Source: Mucilaginibacter limnophilus (GTDB lineage: Bacteria; Bacteroidota; Bacteroidia; Sphingobacteriales; Sphingobacteriaceae). From it: DNA of 64,000 bases. The first letter of the stretch is position 1. Every line of letters starts with the position of its first letter. Shown one piece after another: positions 16,179-24,789 of the stretch. The position numbers and the translations under genes were made by a program. The notes under the pieces were generated by a model, which saw nothing but the letters and a program-made list of their open reading frames with translations, was not told the DNA's origin and made no database searches. The stretch spans positions 620,001 through 684,000 of the forward strand of contig NZ_SACK01000002.1 of the NCBI RefSeq assembly GCF_004005815.1, in the 5' to 3' direction.

Positions 16179-19100
16179 TTAAGAACATCCCATTGAGTTG
16201 CCGCAGTTAAGGCATTTGTAGCAAGTGCCCGAACGTACAGTAGTGTGGCCGCATACATTACAGCTTGGTGCGTCGCTCTGTACACCCATGCTCAGGTCAA
16301 CGCTTAATTGTGGTTTGCTGCCGCCGGTAGTGGTAGCTGCTGCTACCGGTTTAGACGGCTCATAAACGTTGGTTTCGTCGGTGTTATAGTCGCTGTCTTC
16401 AAAGCCGCTGCCAACTACCGCTTTTTGCTCGGTAATCACGTGTACCAGGTCGGTACGGTCAAGGTATTCATAGCCCAGCATCCTGAAAATGTAGTCGATA
16501 ATAGAGGTCGCGCTCTTGATGTTAGCGTGGCCCATTACCATACCTGCAGGTTCAAAGCGGGTAAAGGTGAATTTCTCTACATACTCTTCAAGCGGCACAC
16601 CGTACTGCAAACCTACCGAAACAGCTATAGCAAAGCAGTTCATCAGCGAGCGGAAGGTAGCGCCTTCTTTGTGCATATCCACGAAGATCTCACCTAAAGT
16701 ACCGTCTTCATATTCGCCTGTGCGAACGAAAACTGTCTGACCGTCAATGCTGGCTTTTTGTGTATAACCACGGCGTTTGTGCGGAAGGCTTTTCTTTTGC
16801 ACCACACGCGACAGCTGGCGCATAAAGTGGGTATCTTTTGATTTCTCGATGATAGCCATCGCTGCTTCCAATACTTGATCAGGGGTAAGGTCGCTTAGTT
16901 TTACGTTAGCGGCTTCGCCCAGTACTTCTTCAACGCTGTCAAGTTTTTCGTCGGCTTCTTCCTTAACGTCTGATTTTGTTGAAAGCGGCTGAGACAGTTT
17001 ACAACCATCACGATAAAGCGCGTTAGCTTTAAGGCCTAATGCCCATGATAGTTCGTAGCAGTCTTTTATCTCTTCAACCTTAGCCTCGTTTGGCAGGTTG
17101 ATGGTTTTTGAAATAGCACCTGAAAGGAACGGTTGCGCAGCAGCCATCATTTTGATGTGGCCATGCGCGTGTATGTAACGCTCACCTTTCGCGCCGCATT
17201 TGTTAGCGCAATCAAAAATAGGGTAGTGTTCTTCTTTCAGGTATGGCGCACCTTCAATGGTCATGGTACCGCATACATACTCGTTAGCTTCGGCAATTTG
17301 TTTTTTGCTGAAACCAAGTGAACGAAGCAGGTTAAAGTCAGGCGCGTTGTATTGCTCAGGAGTAAAACCAAGGCGTTTTATAACGTCTTCGCCTAAAGTC
17401 CAGATGTTGAAAGCAAATGAAATCTCAAATGCTGAAACAACTGCTTTGTCAAGCTTTTCAAGTTCGCCGTCAGTTAAACCTTTAGCTTTTAAAGTTTCAA
17501 GGTTGATATGCGGCGCACCTTTTAAGGTAGCAGCACCTTTGGCATAGTTTACTATAGCGGTAATTTCATGCTCTTTATAACCAAGGTTTTGCAGCGCCTC
17601 AGGAACGGCCTGGTTGATGATTTTGAAGTAACCGCCGCCTGATAGTTTTTTGAATTTTACCAGGGCGAAGTCGGGCTCGATACCTGTAGTATCGCAATCC
17701 ATTACCAAACCGATGGTACCTGTTGGTGCAATAACGGTAGTTTGAGCGTTACGGTAACCATGTTTTTCACCCATTTCAACCGCTTTGTCCCATGCGTTGC
17801 ATGCAGCTGAAAGCAGGTAGTCAGGACATTGTTTCTGGTCAATTCCCGGAGGAAGTATTTCCAGCCCTTCGTAGTTTTCAGTTGAGTTGTATGCCGCGTA
17901 GCGGTGGTTGCGCATTACACGCAGCATGTGCTCCTTATTTTCTTCGTATCTGCGGAACGGACCTAACTCGCGGGCCATTTCTGCCGAAGTAGCGTAAGCG
18001 GTACCGGTCATGATAGCGGTAATAGCGCCGCCGATAGCACGTGCTTTATCGCTGTCGTAAGGAATACCGTTAACCATTAATGCCGAACCAAGGTTAGCAT
18101 AGCCCAAACCTAAAGTGCGGTAATCATATGATAACTCAGCCACTTCTTTCGACGGGAACTGTGCCATTAATACTGAAATTTCAAGTACGATAGTCCAGAT
18201 ACGGCAGGTATGTTCAAAGCCTTTTACATCAAAAGTGCGGGTTTGTTTATCAAAGTAATGCGCAAGGTTAACTGATGCCAGGTTACATGCGGTATTATCC
18301 AGGAACATGTACTCTGAACATGGGTTCGAAGCGTTGATACGGCCACCCTCAGGACAGGTATGCCATTCGTTAATAGTAGTATCAAACTGTACACCAGGAT
18401 CGGCGCAAGCCCATGCAGCAAAAGCGATATCATCCCAAAGTTTTTGTGAAGAGATTGATTTTACCACTTTACCGTTCATGCGGCCTATCAAATCCCATTG
18501 CTTGCCTTCTTTTAAGGCATGGAAAAAGCTGTTAGGTACACGTACCGAGTTGTTAGAGTTTTGACCAGAAACAGTGCGGTATGCTTCGCCTTCATAATCT
18601 GACGAGTAACCGGCAGCTATTAAAGCGGCAACTTTTTTCTCTTCTTCAACTTTCCAGTTTACAAAGCTGTCAATTTCAGGGTGATCAAGGTCTAAACACA
18701 CCATTTTAGCCGCACGGCGTGTTGTACCGCCCGATTTAATGGCGCCGGCTGCCCTGTCGCCTATTTTCAGGAACGACATCAGGCCTGATGAGTAACCACC
18801 GCCCGAAAGTTTTTCGTTTTCGCCGCGGATGCGTGAGAAGTTGGTACCAACGCCTGATCCGTATTTGAAGATACGCGCTTCACGTACCCAAAGGTCCATA
18901 ATACCGCCTTCGTTCACCAGGTCATCCTCAACAGAAAGGATGAAACAGGCATGTGGCTGCGGACGCTCATATGCTGAAGTTGATTTGCTTAATACTTCGG
19001 TAACCGGGTCAACATAGTAGTGCCCTTGCGGTTTGCCGGTAATGCCGTATGAGCTGTGCAAACCGGTGTTGAACCATTGTGGCGAGTTTGGTGCAGATAG

Positions 19101-19505
19101 CTGACCAACTATGGTATAAACTATCTCGTCGTAAAAAATCTCCGCGTCCTTTGGGGTAGCAAAATACCCATAACGTGATCCCCACTCTTTCCAGCAGTTG
19201 GCCATGCGGTGGGCCACCTGTTTAATACTTTTTTCTGATCCGGTTGTACCGTCGGGTTGTGGTACCCCGGCTTTACGGAAATATTTTTGGGCCAATATAT
19301 CGGTAGCCACCTGCGACCATGATGCAGGCACCTCTACGTCATTCATTTCAAACACCGCGTCGCCCGAGGGGTTACGTATAACCGATGAACGTTTTTCGTA
19401 GGTAAATAAGTCATAAACGCTTACCCCTTCTTTACTGAAGTACCTGCTCACCTTCAGTCCTTTACCGCCGGCCGCGGATGCTTTTTTAGGAATGTTTTTG
19501 CCCAT
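16179..19505 (-). CDS. nrdJ: Adenosylcobalamin-dependent ribonucleoside-diphosphate reductase (class II)
   Basis: This 1108-residue enzyme reduces ribonucleotides to deoxyribonucleotides using a B12-generated thiyl radical. Seen: SPQWFNTG, HACFILSVEDD with the first redox Cys, the active-site NPCSEYMFLDNTACNLASVN, the TVIAPTGTIG finger loop and the substrate-binding region CDTTGIEPDF. The C-terminus has a zinc-ribbon-like set of Cys (CNVCGHTTVRSGTCYKCLNCG) with the shuttling thiols, typical for the long NrdJ type. It is monocistronic between its own promoter and terminator. No cobalamin riboswitch box was found in the upstream 500 bp, so B12 control is not evident; an 11-bp inverted repeat sits just upstream of the promoter. 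Confidence 0.96.
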   Translation of the reverse strand: MGKNIPKKASAAGGKGLKVSRYFSKEGVSVYDLFTYEKRSSVIRNPSGDAVFEMNDVEVPASWSQVATDILAQKYFRKAGVPQPDGTTGSEKSIKQVAHRMANCWKEWGSRYGYFATPKDAEIFYDEIVYTIVGQLSAPNSPQWFNTGLHSSYGITGKPQGHYYVDPVTEVLSKSTSAYERPQPHACFILSVEDDLVNEGGIMDLWVREARIFKYGSGVGTNFSRIRGENEKLSGGGYSSGLMSFLKIGDRAAGAIKSGGTTRRAAKMVCLDLDHPEIDSFVNWKVEEEKKVAALIAAGYSSDYEGEAYRTVSGQNSNNSVRVPNSFFHALKEGKQWDLIGRMNGKVVKSISSQKLWDDIAFAAWACADPGVQFDTTINEWHTCPEGGRINASNPCSEYMFLDNTACNLASVNLAHYFDKQTRTFDVKGFEHTCRIWTIVLEISVLMAQFPSKEVAELSYDYRTLGLGYANLGSALMVNGIPYDSDKARAIGGAITAIMTGTAYATSAEMARELGPFRRYEENKEHMLRVMRNHRYAAYNSTENYEGLEILPPGIDQKQCPDYLLSAACNAWDKAVEMGEKHGYRNAQTTVIAPTGTIGLVMDCDTTGIEPDFALVKFKKLSGGGYFKIINQAVPEALQNLGYKEHEITAIVNYAKGAATLKGAPHINLETLKAKGLTDGELEKLDKAVVSAFEISFAFNIWTLGEDVIKRLGFTPEQYNAPDFNLLRSLGFSKKQIAEANEYVCGTMTIEGAPYLKEEHYPIFDCANKCGAKGERYIHAHGHIKMMAAAQPFLSGAISKTINLPNEAKVEEIKDCYELSWALGLKANALYRDGCKLSQPLSTKSDVKEEADEKLDSVEEVLGEAANVKLSDLTPDQVLEAAMAIIEKSKDTHFMRQLSRVVQKKSLPHKRRGYTQKASIDGQTVFVRTGEYEDGTLGEIFVDMHKEGATFRSLMNCFAIAVSVGLQYGVPLEEYVEKFTFTRFEPAGMVMGHANIKSATSIIDYIFRMLGYEYLDRTDLVHVITEQKAVVGSGFEDSDYNTDETNVYEPSKPVAAATTTGGSKPQLSVDLSMGVQSDAPSCNVCGHTTVRSGTCYKCLNCGNSMGCS

Positions 19506-19564
19506 AGCTGTTAATGTTTTTATTATTTATTCGTCAGTTAGAAAAATCTCAGAGAGTTTTTAAC

Positions 19565-19595
19565 CAAATTTACCGTCCTCAATAACACCAGACAA
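19565..19595 (-). promoter_or_regulatory. Predicted promoter of nrdJ
   Basis: Read on the minus strand: TTG (19595-19593), a 20-nt spacer, and TAAATTTG (19572-19565), a full match to the Bacteroidota -33/-7 consensus. The transcript would have a leader of about 50 nt. Confidence 0.6.
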
Positions 19596-19600
19596 TTCAG

Positions 19601-19691
19601 AGTTTTCCACACTATGTTAGCCTAATAGGTTATCAGCAATGGTGTTTGGTATAATTAGCTAATTTACAGTATTTTAATATTGTGGAAAACT
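19601..19691. promoter_or_regulatory. 11-bp inverted repeat upstream of nrdJ, DnaA-box-like
   Basis: AGTTTTCCACA (19601-19611) and TGTGGAAAACT (19681-19691) are perfect inverted copies 69 bp apart, starting 6 bp upstream of the nrdJ -33 element. TTTTCCACA differs at one position from the DnaA box TTATCCACA. DnaA control of ribonucleotide reductase is known in E. coli; here it is only an inference. Another regulator that binds spaced half-sites is equally possible. Confidence 0.4.
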
Positions 19692-19898
19692 ATAAATTTA
19701 ACGTTTTATGCCTTTTTTGGAAAGGTTTTTGCTATAGTAATTAACGGTAAGTTTGTTATAAATTAAATTTAAATTAACGTGCAAATTTTGCATCAGTTAA
19801 CAGGATATAAAACGATTTATCAATATAATAAACTATTTTAGTATTTGTAACGTTTTTGTTATACAAAACGTCTTTTAACAAGTTAAATAATTACAGCT
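19692..19898. other. AT-rich intergenic DNA
   Basis: This part of the 536-bp gap between nrdJ and pyk is strongly AT-rich. I see no gene, RNA or clear repeat in it. It may carry the promoter for the small reading frame at 19899. Confidence 0.5.
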
Positions 19899-19985
19899 AT
19901 GGGAATGATGAGAATATACTACGATTATTATTTCGGTAAACTCGACAGATTAGTTAACAGGGTTTGTAAAGCCGAAATATTTTAA
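19899..19985 (+). CDS. Possible 28-residue small protein
   Basis: ATG 19899 opens a frame for MGMMRIYYDYYFGKLDRLVN plus eight more residues, ending at TAA 19985, four bases before a good terminator. The peptide is rich in Tyr and basic residues. No clear ribosome-binding site is visible, which is common in this phylum. Support is the position between an AT-rich promoter-like region and a terminator; it could be chance. Confidence 0.3.
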   Translation: MGMMRIYYDYYFGKLDRLVNRVCKAEIF

Positions 19986-19988
19986 AAT

Positions 19989-20017
19989 AAAAAGAGCCGC
20001 ATAATGCAGCTCTTTTT
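19989..20017. terminator. Bidirectional terminator after pyk
   Basis: AAAAAGAGC / GCTCTTTTT arms with inner GCA / TGC pairs. A T-run is present in both directions, so it serves pyk on the minus strand and anything transcribed from 19899 on the plus strand. Confidence 0.85.
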
Positions 20018-20041
20018 ATTTATGTATAAGCGTTGAGTTGG

Positions 20042-21475
20042 TTACTCGATAACACTCACTTTAAGCATATTGGTTTTGCCTTGTTTTGAAATAGGCACAG
20101 CCGCAGTGTTTATCACCACATCGCCCGGCTGTATCAGGTTCTCTGTTTTAAGTATTCCGTTTACATCGCTGATGGTTTCATCAGTACTCTCCAGCTTGTC
20201 ATAATAAAACGCGCGTACACCCCAAACTAAGCTAAGGGCATTCAACAGGTTTTTATTTGAGGTGAAGATATAGGTATTGGCTTTAGGCCTGTAGCTCGAT
20301 ATTTCAAAGGCAGTGTAACCGCTGGTAGTCATTGATACGATGCCTACGGCGTTGGTATGGCCTGCCAGAAAAACAGCTGATGAACATACGGCGTCGCTCA
20401 GGTAATTTGGTGATGCTTCGTCAAGATTATCCTGTTTTGTATTAAACGGATAACCAAACTCTTCAACGTTACGCACGATTTTGGCCATAGTTTCGATAAC
20501 GATAACCGGGAACTCGCCAACTGATGTTTCACCGCTCAGCATCACCGCATCTGCACCGTCAAGTACCGAGTTGGCAACGTCATTCACCTCGGCGCGAGTT
20601 GGGCGCGGGGTGGTTATCATTGATTCAAGCATCTGCGTAGCAACAATAACCGGTTTTGATGCTGCACGACATTTACGGGCTATCATTTTTTGCAGTAATG
20701 GCACCTGCTCCATAGGCATTTCAACGCCCAGGTCACCACGGGCAACCATCACACCGTCGGTAGCGGCAATAATTGCGTCAATATTATCAATAGCCTCAGG
20801 CTTTTCAATTTTAGCAATAACGCGGGCGTTGCTGCCACGAGAGTTGATCACACGTTTCAGTTCAACAATGTCCGACGCGTCGCGTACGAAAGAAAGGCCT
20901 ATCCACTCTACATCATTATCCAAAGCAAAGTGCAGGTTACCAAGGTCATCTTCAGTTAAGCTTGGAATAGAAACCTTAGTGTTTGGTAGGTTAACACCCT
21001 TGCGAGATGTTAATATACCGCCGTGTACCACTTCGCAAACAACGGTATCCTTGCGGTTGGTTTCAATAACACGCATCTGTATCTTACCATCGTCAAGCAA
21101 AATAATCTCATTGGGTTTTACGTCCTGCGGAAAGGTTTCGTAAGTAATGTATATCTGGTTGTCGTCGCCAATACACTCATGGGTGGTCATGTTTATACGT
21201 GTACCGTTCACCAGGTGTATGCCACCGTCTTTTACCAGGCCGATACGTATTTTCGGTCCCTGAAGATCGGCCAGTATGGCGACATTGGTTTTGTACTGCG
21301 CGTTAATTTCCCTGATAGTGTCAATCACTTTTTTGTGATCCTCTACTTTTCCATGCGAAAAATTGAGGCGGCAAACATTTACGCCTGCCTTTATCATAGA
21401 TAACAGCACGTCTTTCGGCGACGATGCAGGTCCCATGGTGGCAACTATCTTGGTTCGGTTGTAATGCAATTTCAT
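20042..21475 (-). CDS. pyk: Pyruvate kinase
   Basis: The 477-residue enzyme converts phosphoenolpyruvate and ADP to pyruvate and ATP, the last step of glycolysis. Seen: the N-terminal TKIVATMGPASS and LNFSHG, the B domain (about 70-165), the signature IAKIEKPEAIDNIDAI with the catalytic Lys, MVARGDLGVEMP for Mg/ADP, ATQMLESM, and DAVMLSGETSVGEFP. The C-terminal domain (from about 345) is complete; length is normal. It lies 70 bp downstream of the IPExxxVDY gene on the same strand, a common arrangement in this phylum, and may be cotranscribed with it. Confidence 0.96.
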   Translation of the reverse strand: MKLHYNRTKIVATMGPASSPKDVLLSMIKAGVNVCRLNFSHGKVEDHKKVIDTIREINAQYKTNVAILADLQGPKIRIGLVKDGGIHLVNGTRINMTTHECIGDDNQIYITYETFPQDVKPNEIILLDDGKIQMRVIETNRKDTVVCEVVHGGILTSRKGVNLPNTKVSIPSLTEDDLGNLHFALDNDVEWIGLSFVRDASDIVELKRVINSRGSNARVIAKIEKPEAIDNIDAIIAATDGVMVARGDLGVEMPMEQVPLLQKMIARKCRAASKPVIVATQMLESMITTPRPTRAEVNDVANSVLDGADAVMLSGETSVGEFPVIVIETMAKIVRNVEEFGYPFNTKQDNLDEASPNYLSDAVCSSAVFLAGHTNAVGIVSMTTSGYTAFEISSYRPKANTYIFTSNKNLLNALSLVWGVRAFYYDKLESTDETISDVNGILKTENLIQPGDVVINTAAVPISKQGKTNMLKVSVIE

Positions 21476-21545
21476 ATATTGGCTGCTTATATATTATATA
21501 GTGTATATATTATGGTGTAAACATAACACTTCCAAAAATCCGGCG

Positions 21546-21971
21546 CTAAAATAGAAGATTTTCACGGGATTTTAACTTTTTAGGGTCAATCTTTACCGCG
21601 GTAACTATTTCAGGTATTTTGTTAAGGGATACAATTAATCCCTCAAGTTCATCATCATCAATATAATTCTTGATCATTAAAAAGTAATCGGTACCACGCA
21701 TTTCGGGCACAAGATATCCGTCGCTTCCCTTATTGGCTATAAAATAAAAGTCGGTTTCGGTAGTTTCCCAATAATCATGGTATATTGAAAAATATACCGG
21801 GCCGTTACCGGGTTGTATCTCTACCTCAAGGTCGGGGCTTTTAACAAAATTAAAATGCAGGTTCTTATTAATCAGGTAACAGGTGCGGTAATCTTTTAAT
21901 GACGTAGTTACTGCAATCAGCACAAAATCAAGATCGATTTCAAACTTTAAGACTTTCCTGTTCAAAAGCAT
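21546..21971 (-). CDS. IPExxxVDY family protein
   Basis: A 141-residue protein of a small Bacteroidota family named for its motif; here the motif reads IPEIVTAVKID (residues 118-128), so the final VDY has drifted. The family sits next to pyruvate kinase and opposite acpP in many Bacteroidota, as here. It is predicted cytoplasmic, mixed alpha/beta, with no catalytic motif. Function is unknown; the conserved neighbourhood hints at a link to central carbon or lipid metabolism. Confidence 0.85.
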   Translation of the reverse strand: MLLNRKVLKFEIDLDFVLIAVTTSLKDYRTCYLINKNLHFNFVKSPDLEVEIQPGNGPVYFSIYHDYWETTETDFYFIANKGSDGYLVPEMRGTDYFLMIKNYIDDDELEGLIVSLNKIPEIVTAVKIDPKKLKSRENLLF

Positions 21972-22050
21972 TATTTTTGCGGGGGTAAATCTACTAATAC
22001 AAACCGTCGAGTTAAAATTTTGTTATGCATAATGTGCAAAAGTTTTAGAT

Positions 22051-22080
22051 TTGATATTTAAGAGAATTTATCTTTCTTTG
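22051..22080 (+). promoter_or_regulatory. Predicted promoter of acpP
   Basis: TTG (22051-22053), a 19-nt spacer and TTTCTTTG (22073-22080), one mismatch from TAnnTTTG. A start near 22086 would leave a leader of about 32 nt before acpP. Confidence 0.6.
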
Positions 22081-22117
22081 CATCGAAAAAATTATTAATC
22101 ATTAAATTACAAAAACC

Positions 22118-22354
22118 ATGTCTGATATCGCTTCAAGAGTAAAAGCTATCATCGTAGAAAAATTAGGTGTTGACGAGAGTGAAGTAACACCTGAAGCAAG
22201 CTTCACCAATGACCTGGGTGCAGACTCTTTAGATACCGTAGAATTAATAATGGAGTTTGAAAAGGAATTTAACGTAGCTATTCCTGACGATCAGGCAGAA
22301 ACTATCGGTACCGTAGGTCAGGCTATCGCTTACCTTGAGAAAAACGTTAAATAA
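22118..22354 (+). CDS. acpP: Acyl carrier protein
   Basis: A 78-residue acidic four-helix protein that carries growing acyl chains in type II fatty acid synthesis. The 4'-phosphopantetheine attachment site is Ser37 in [10 protein letters not shown]. The product works with FabF, encoded 20 bp downstream, and the three genes acpP, fabF and rnc have the order seen in many bacteria. Length and motif are canonical. Confidence 0.98.
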   Translation: MSDIASRVKAIIVEKLGVDESEVTPEASFTNDLGADSLDTVELIMEFEKEFNVAIPDDQAETIGTVGQAIAYLEKNVK

Positions 22355-22374
22355 GGGACTCCCAAACCTATTAA

Positions 22375-23628
22375 ATGGAGTTTAGAAGAGTAGTAGTAAC
22401 GGGGCTTGGAGCACTTACTCCTATTGGCAACACTGTACCGGAGTATTGGGACGCGTTGATAAAAGGAGTGAGTGGCGCTGCCTTAATAAAAAGTTTTGAT
22501 ACAACCCATTTCAAAACTAAGTTTGCCTGTGAGCTTAAAGGATTTGACGCGGATGGATTTTTAGGGCGTAAAGATGCCCGTAAGCTCGATCCGTTTGTGC
22601 AATATGCCTTGTTTTCAACCGAAGAAGCTGTAAAAGACGCCGAACTTGATTTCGATAAACTGGACACCAGCCGTATAGGCGTTATCTGGGGATCGGGCAT
22701 TGGCGGCTTGAAAACTTTTTTGGATGAGGTGGTAAACTTTGCCAAAGGTGACGGTACCCCAAGATTTAACCCGTTTTTCATCCCAAAAATGATATCGGAC
22801 ATTGCGCCGGGCCACATTTCAATAAAATATGGCTTGCGCGGACCGAATTTTTCAACTGTATCTGCCTGCGCGTCGTCAAACAATTCATTGATTGATGCAT
22901 TCAATTACATCCGCCTTAATAAGGCTGAGATGTTTATAACAGGCGGTTCAGAGGCTATTATTAACGAAGCAGGTATAGGCGGTTTCAACGCTATGCACGC
23001 CCTTTCAACCCGCAACGACGATCCGGCCACGGCATCACGCCCGTTTGATTTGGACCGCGAGGGTTTTGTGGCAGGCGAAGGCGCAGGAACCATAATACTG
23101 GAAGAACTGGAGCATGCTAAAGCCCGCGGCGCTAAAATATACGCCGAAATGGTGGGTGGCGGCATGAGTGCCGATGCTTACCACATGACAGCACCTCATC
23201 CCGAAGGGTTGGGCGCGGCGCTGGTAATGAAAGCGGCTTTAAAAGACGCCGGTATGACCCCTGCAGACATCGATTATGTGAACGTACACGGCACTTCAAC
23301 CCCTATTGGCGACCCGCAAGAGGTAAAAGCGATACAGGATGCCTTCGGCGACGAAGTTTACCGTATTAACATCAGCTCAACCAAATCAATGACCGGGCAC
23401 CTTTTAGGTGCGGCAGGCGCTGTTGAGGCCATTGCTTCTATACTTGCGCTTAAAAACGGTATCATTCCGCCAACCATCAATCACTTTACTGATGATCCGG
23501 CGTTTGATCCGAAAATAAACTTTACCTTTAACACAGCGCAGCAGCGCGAGGTAAGGGCTGTACAAAGCAATGGCTTTGGTTTTGGTGGCCACAATGCCTC
23601 GGTTATTTTCAAAAAGTACGAAGCTTAA
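22375..23628 (+). CDS. fabF: Beta-ketoacyl-ACP synthase II
   Basis: The 417-residue condensing enzyme extends acyl-ACP with malonyl-ACP. The Cys-His-His triad is visible: Cys in VSACASSNN, His in NVHGTSTPIGD and His in SMTGHLLGAAGA. The C-terminal SNGFGFGGHNAS glycine loop is intact. Start ATG 22375 gives the conserved MEFRRVVVTGLG. It lies 20 bp after acpP and 10 bp before the preferred rnc start, so a single operon is likely. Confidence 0.97.
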   Translation: MEFRRVVVTGLGALTPIGNTVPEYWDALIKGVSGAALIKSFDTTHFKTKFACELKGFDADGFLGRKDARKLDPFVQYALFSTEEAVKDAELDFDKLDTSRIGVIWGSGIGGLKTFLDEVVNFAKGDGTPRFNPFFIPKMISDIAPGHISIKYGLRGPNFSTVSACASSNNSLIDAFNYIRLNKAEMFITGGSEAIINEAGIGGFNAMHALSTRNDDPATASRPFDLDREGFVAGEGAGTIILEELEHAKARGAKIYAEMVGGGMSADAYHMTAPHPEGLGAALVMKAALKDAGMTPADIDYVNVHGTSTPIGDPQEVKAIQDAFGDEVYRINISSTKSMTGHLLGAAGAVEAIASILALKNGIIPPTINHFTDDPAFDPKINFTFNTAQQREVRAVQSNGFGFGGHNASVIFKKYEA

Positions 23629-23638
23629 ATGTGTGTTA

Positions 23639-24364
23639 ATGCCAATCAGCCGGTTTTACAAGCTATATTTATCGCCTAACAGAAAATATGTTAAAGTATT
23701 AAAGAATTTGCTCGGCTTCGTGCCGGGCAATTTGTCTTTATACAGGCTGGCATTCAGGCATAAGTCGGTAGCGCAAAACGTAAAGCATGGCGTAAAGAAC
23801 AGCAACGAACGCCTTGAGTTTTTAGGTGACGCTGTTTTGGGCAGCGTTGTAGCCGAAGTGCTTTTTAAGCAATATCCTTATAAAGACGAAGGCTTTTTAA
23901 CCGAAATGCGCTCGAAAATTGTGAGCCGCGTAAACCTTAATCAGCTCGGACGCAAGCTGGGCTTTGAGCAGCTTATTGAGTATGATAACCGCATACTTAA
24001 CTCGGGTCGGCAGGGCTCACTATTGGGTGACGCTTTCGAGGCGCTGATAGGCGCGGTTTACCTGGATAAGGGTTATGAGTTCACCAAGAACTTCCTTATC
24101 AACCATATTATTAAGTCGCATATCGATATCCATACCCTCGAGCAAACTGAAACCAATTTCAAGAGTAAGCTTATTGAGTGGTGCCAGCGCCATGGTAAGG
24201 ATATCAGCTTTGATTTGATAGCTAACCAGGAAGGCGAAAGCACCAAGCTGTTCACCATACAAACCAGTGTTGACGGTGAACCTTTGGGCATTGGCAAAGA
24301 GTTCAGTAAAAAGAACGCCGAAAAACTATCAGCAGAAAAAGCCTGCGAAAGCTTGGGAATTTAA
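23639..24364 (+). CDS. rnc: Ribonuclease III
   Basis: A 241-residue double-strand-specific RNase for rRNA and mRNA processing. The signature NERLEFLGDAVLG and the second acidic site GDAFEALIGAVYLDKG form the catalytic domain; a dsRNA-binding domain fills about residues 165-241 (NFKSKLIEWCQ to EKACESLGI). The frame is open back to 23570 inside fabF, but ATG 23639, 10 bp after the fabF stop, fits the operon and the usual length. Confidence 0.96.
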   Translation: MPISRFYKLYLSPNRKYVKVLKNLLGFVPGNLSLYRLAFRHKSVAQNVKHGVKNSNERLEFLGDAVLGSVVAEVLFKQYPYKDEGFLTEMRSKIVSRVNLNQLGRKLGFEQLIEYDNRILNSGRQGSLLGDAFEALIGAVYLDKGYEFTKNFLINHIIKSHIDIHTLEQTETNFKSKLIEWCQRHGKDISFDLIANQEGESTKLFTIQTSVDGEPLGIGKEFSKKNAEKLSAEKACESLGI

Positions 24365-24419
24365 GCTTGATTTTGGATTTCGAATGTTCAATTTCGAATT
24401 TATTCCTATTCTCCAAACA

Positions 24420-24544
24420 CGTCATTGCTGGAAACGAAGCAATCTCTGAACTTTTTCTTATACCATTTTGTCATGCTGAGGAACGAAGCATCTATCGCCG
24501 GCTTTGTCGTTTACCAAAGATTCTTCACTTCGTTCAGAATAACA
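24420..24544. repeat. Dispersed palindromic repeat, family B, with a half copy
   Basis: GTCATGCTGAGGAACGAAGC (from 24470) and, inverted, AGATTCTTCACTTCGTTCAG (to about 24538) form one unit; a related single arm GTCATTGCTGGAAACGAAGC lies at 24421-24440. It heads a 425-bp gene-free stretch after rnc that consists almost wholly of such elements. Confidence 0.75.
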
Positions 24545-24548
24545 ATAC

Positions 24549-24626
24549 GTCATCCCGAACTTGTTTCGGGATCCCTCAGGACAGCTTTGCTTTGCATGTG
24601 AGATGCTGAAACAAGTTCAGCATGAC
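24549..24626. repeat. Dispersed palindromic repeat, family A, second copy
   Basis: GTCATCCCGAACTTGTTTCG on the left and GAAACAAGTTCAGCATGAC on the right, inverted with a few mismatches (the left arm has CCCG where the right predicts GCTG). The centre GCTTTGCATGTGAGAT is shared with the next copy. Confidence 0.85.
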
Positions 24627-24662
24627 AGAAGAATAATTTGAAGTAAGTTTTGAATCAATGAT

Positions 24663-24739
24663 GTCATCCCGAACTTGTTTCGGGATCCCTCGAGACAGGT
24701 TTGCTTTGCATGTGAGATTCTGAAACAAGTTCAGCATGG
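24663..24739. repeat. Dispersed palindromic repeat, family A, third copy
   Basis: Nearly identical to the copy at 24549-24626, in the same orientation, 36 bp downstream of it. The two form a direct tandem pair of palindromes before the convergent gene at 24790. Confidence 0.85.
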
Positions 24740-24789
24740 CATACCATTAAGCTTTAGAGTTTAGTATTTAGATTTTAGATTTAAAGATT

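Noticed and set aside
19601..19691. Chromosomal origin of replication
   Set aside because: Only two DnaA-like boxes, no cluster, and no dnaA, dnaN or other typical origin neighbour. Regulation of nrdJ is a simpler reading.
19506..20041. Cobalamin riboswitch upstream of nrdJ
   Set aside because: No B12-box-like sequence was found on the minus strand in this region.
20481..21143. Plus-strand frame of 220 codons inside pyk
   Set aside because: Shadow frame with Ser/Thr-rich low-complexity translation; the minus-strand pyruvate kinase is intact.
22371..22904. Minus-strand frame of 177 codons inside fabF
   Set aside because: It is a shadow of fabF, which has complete family motifs in its own frame.
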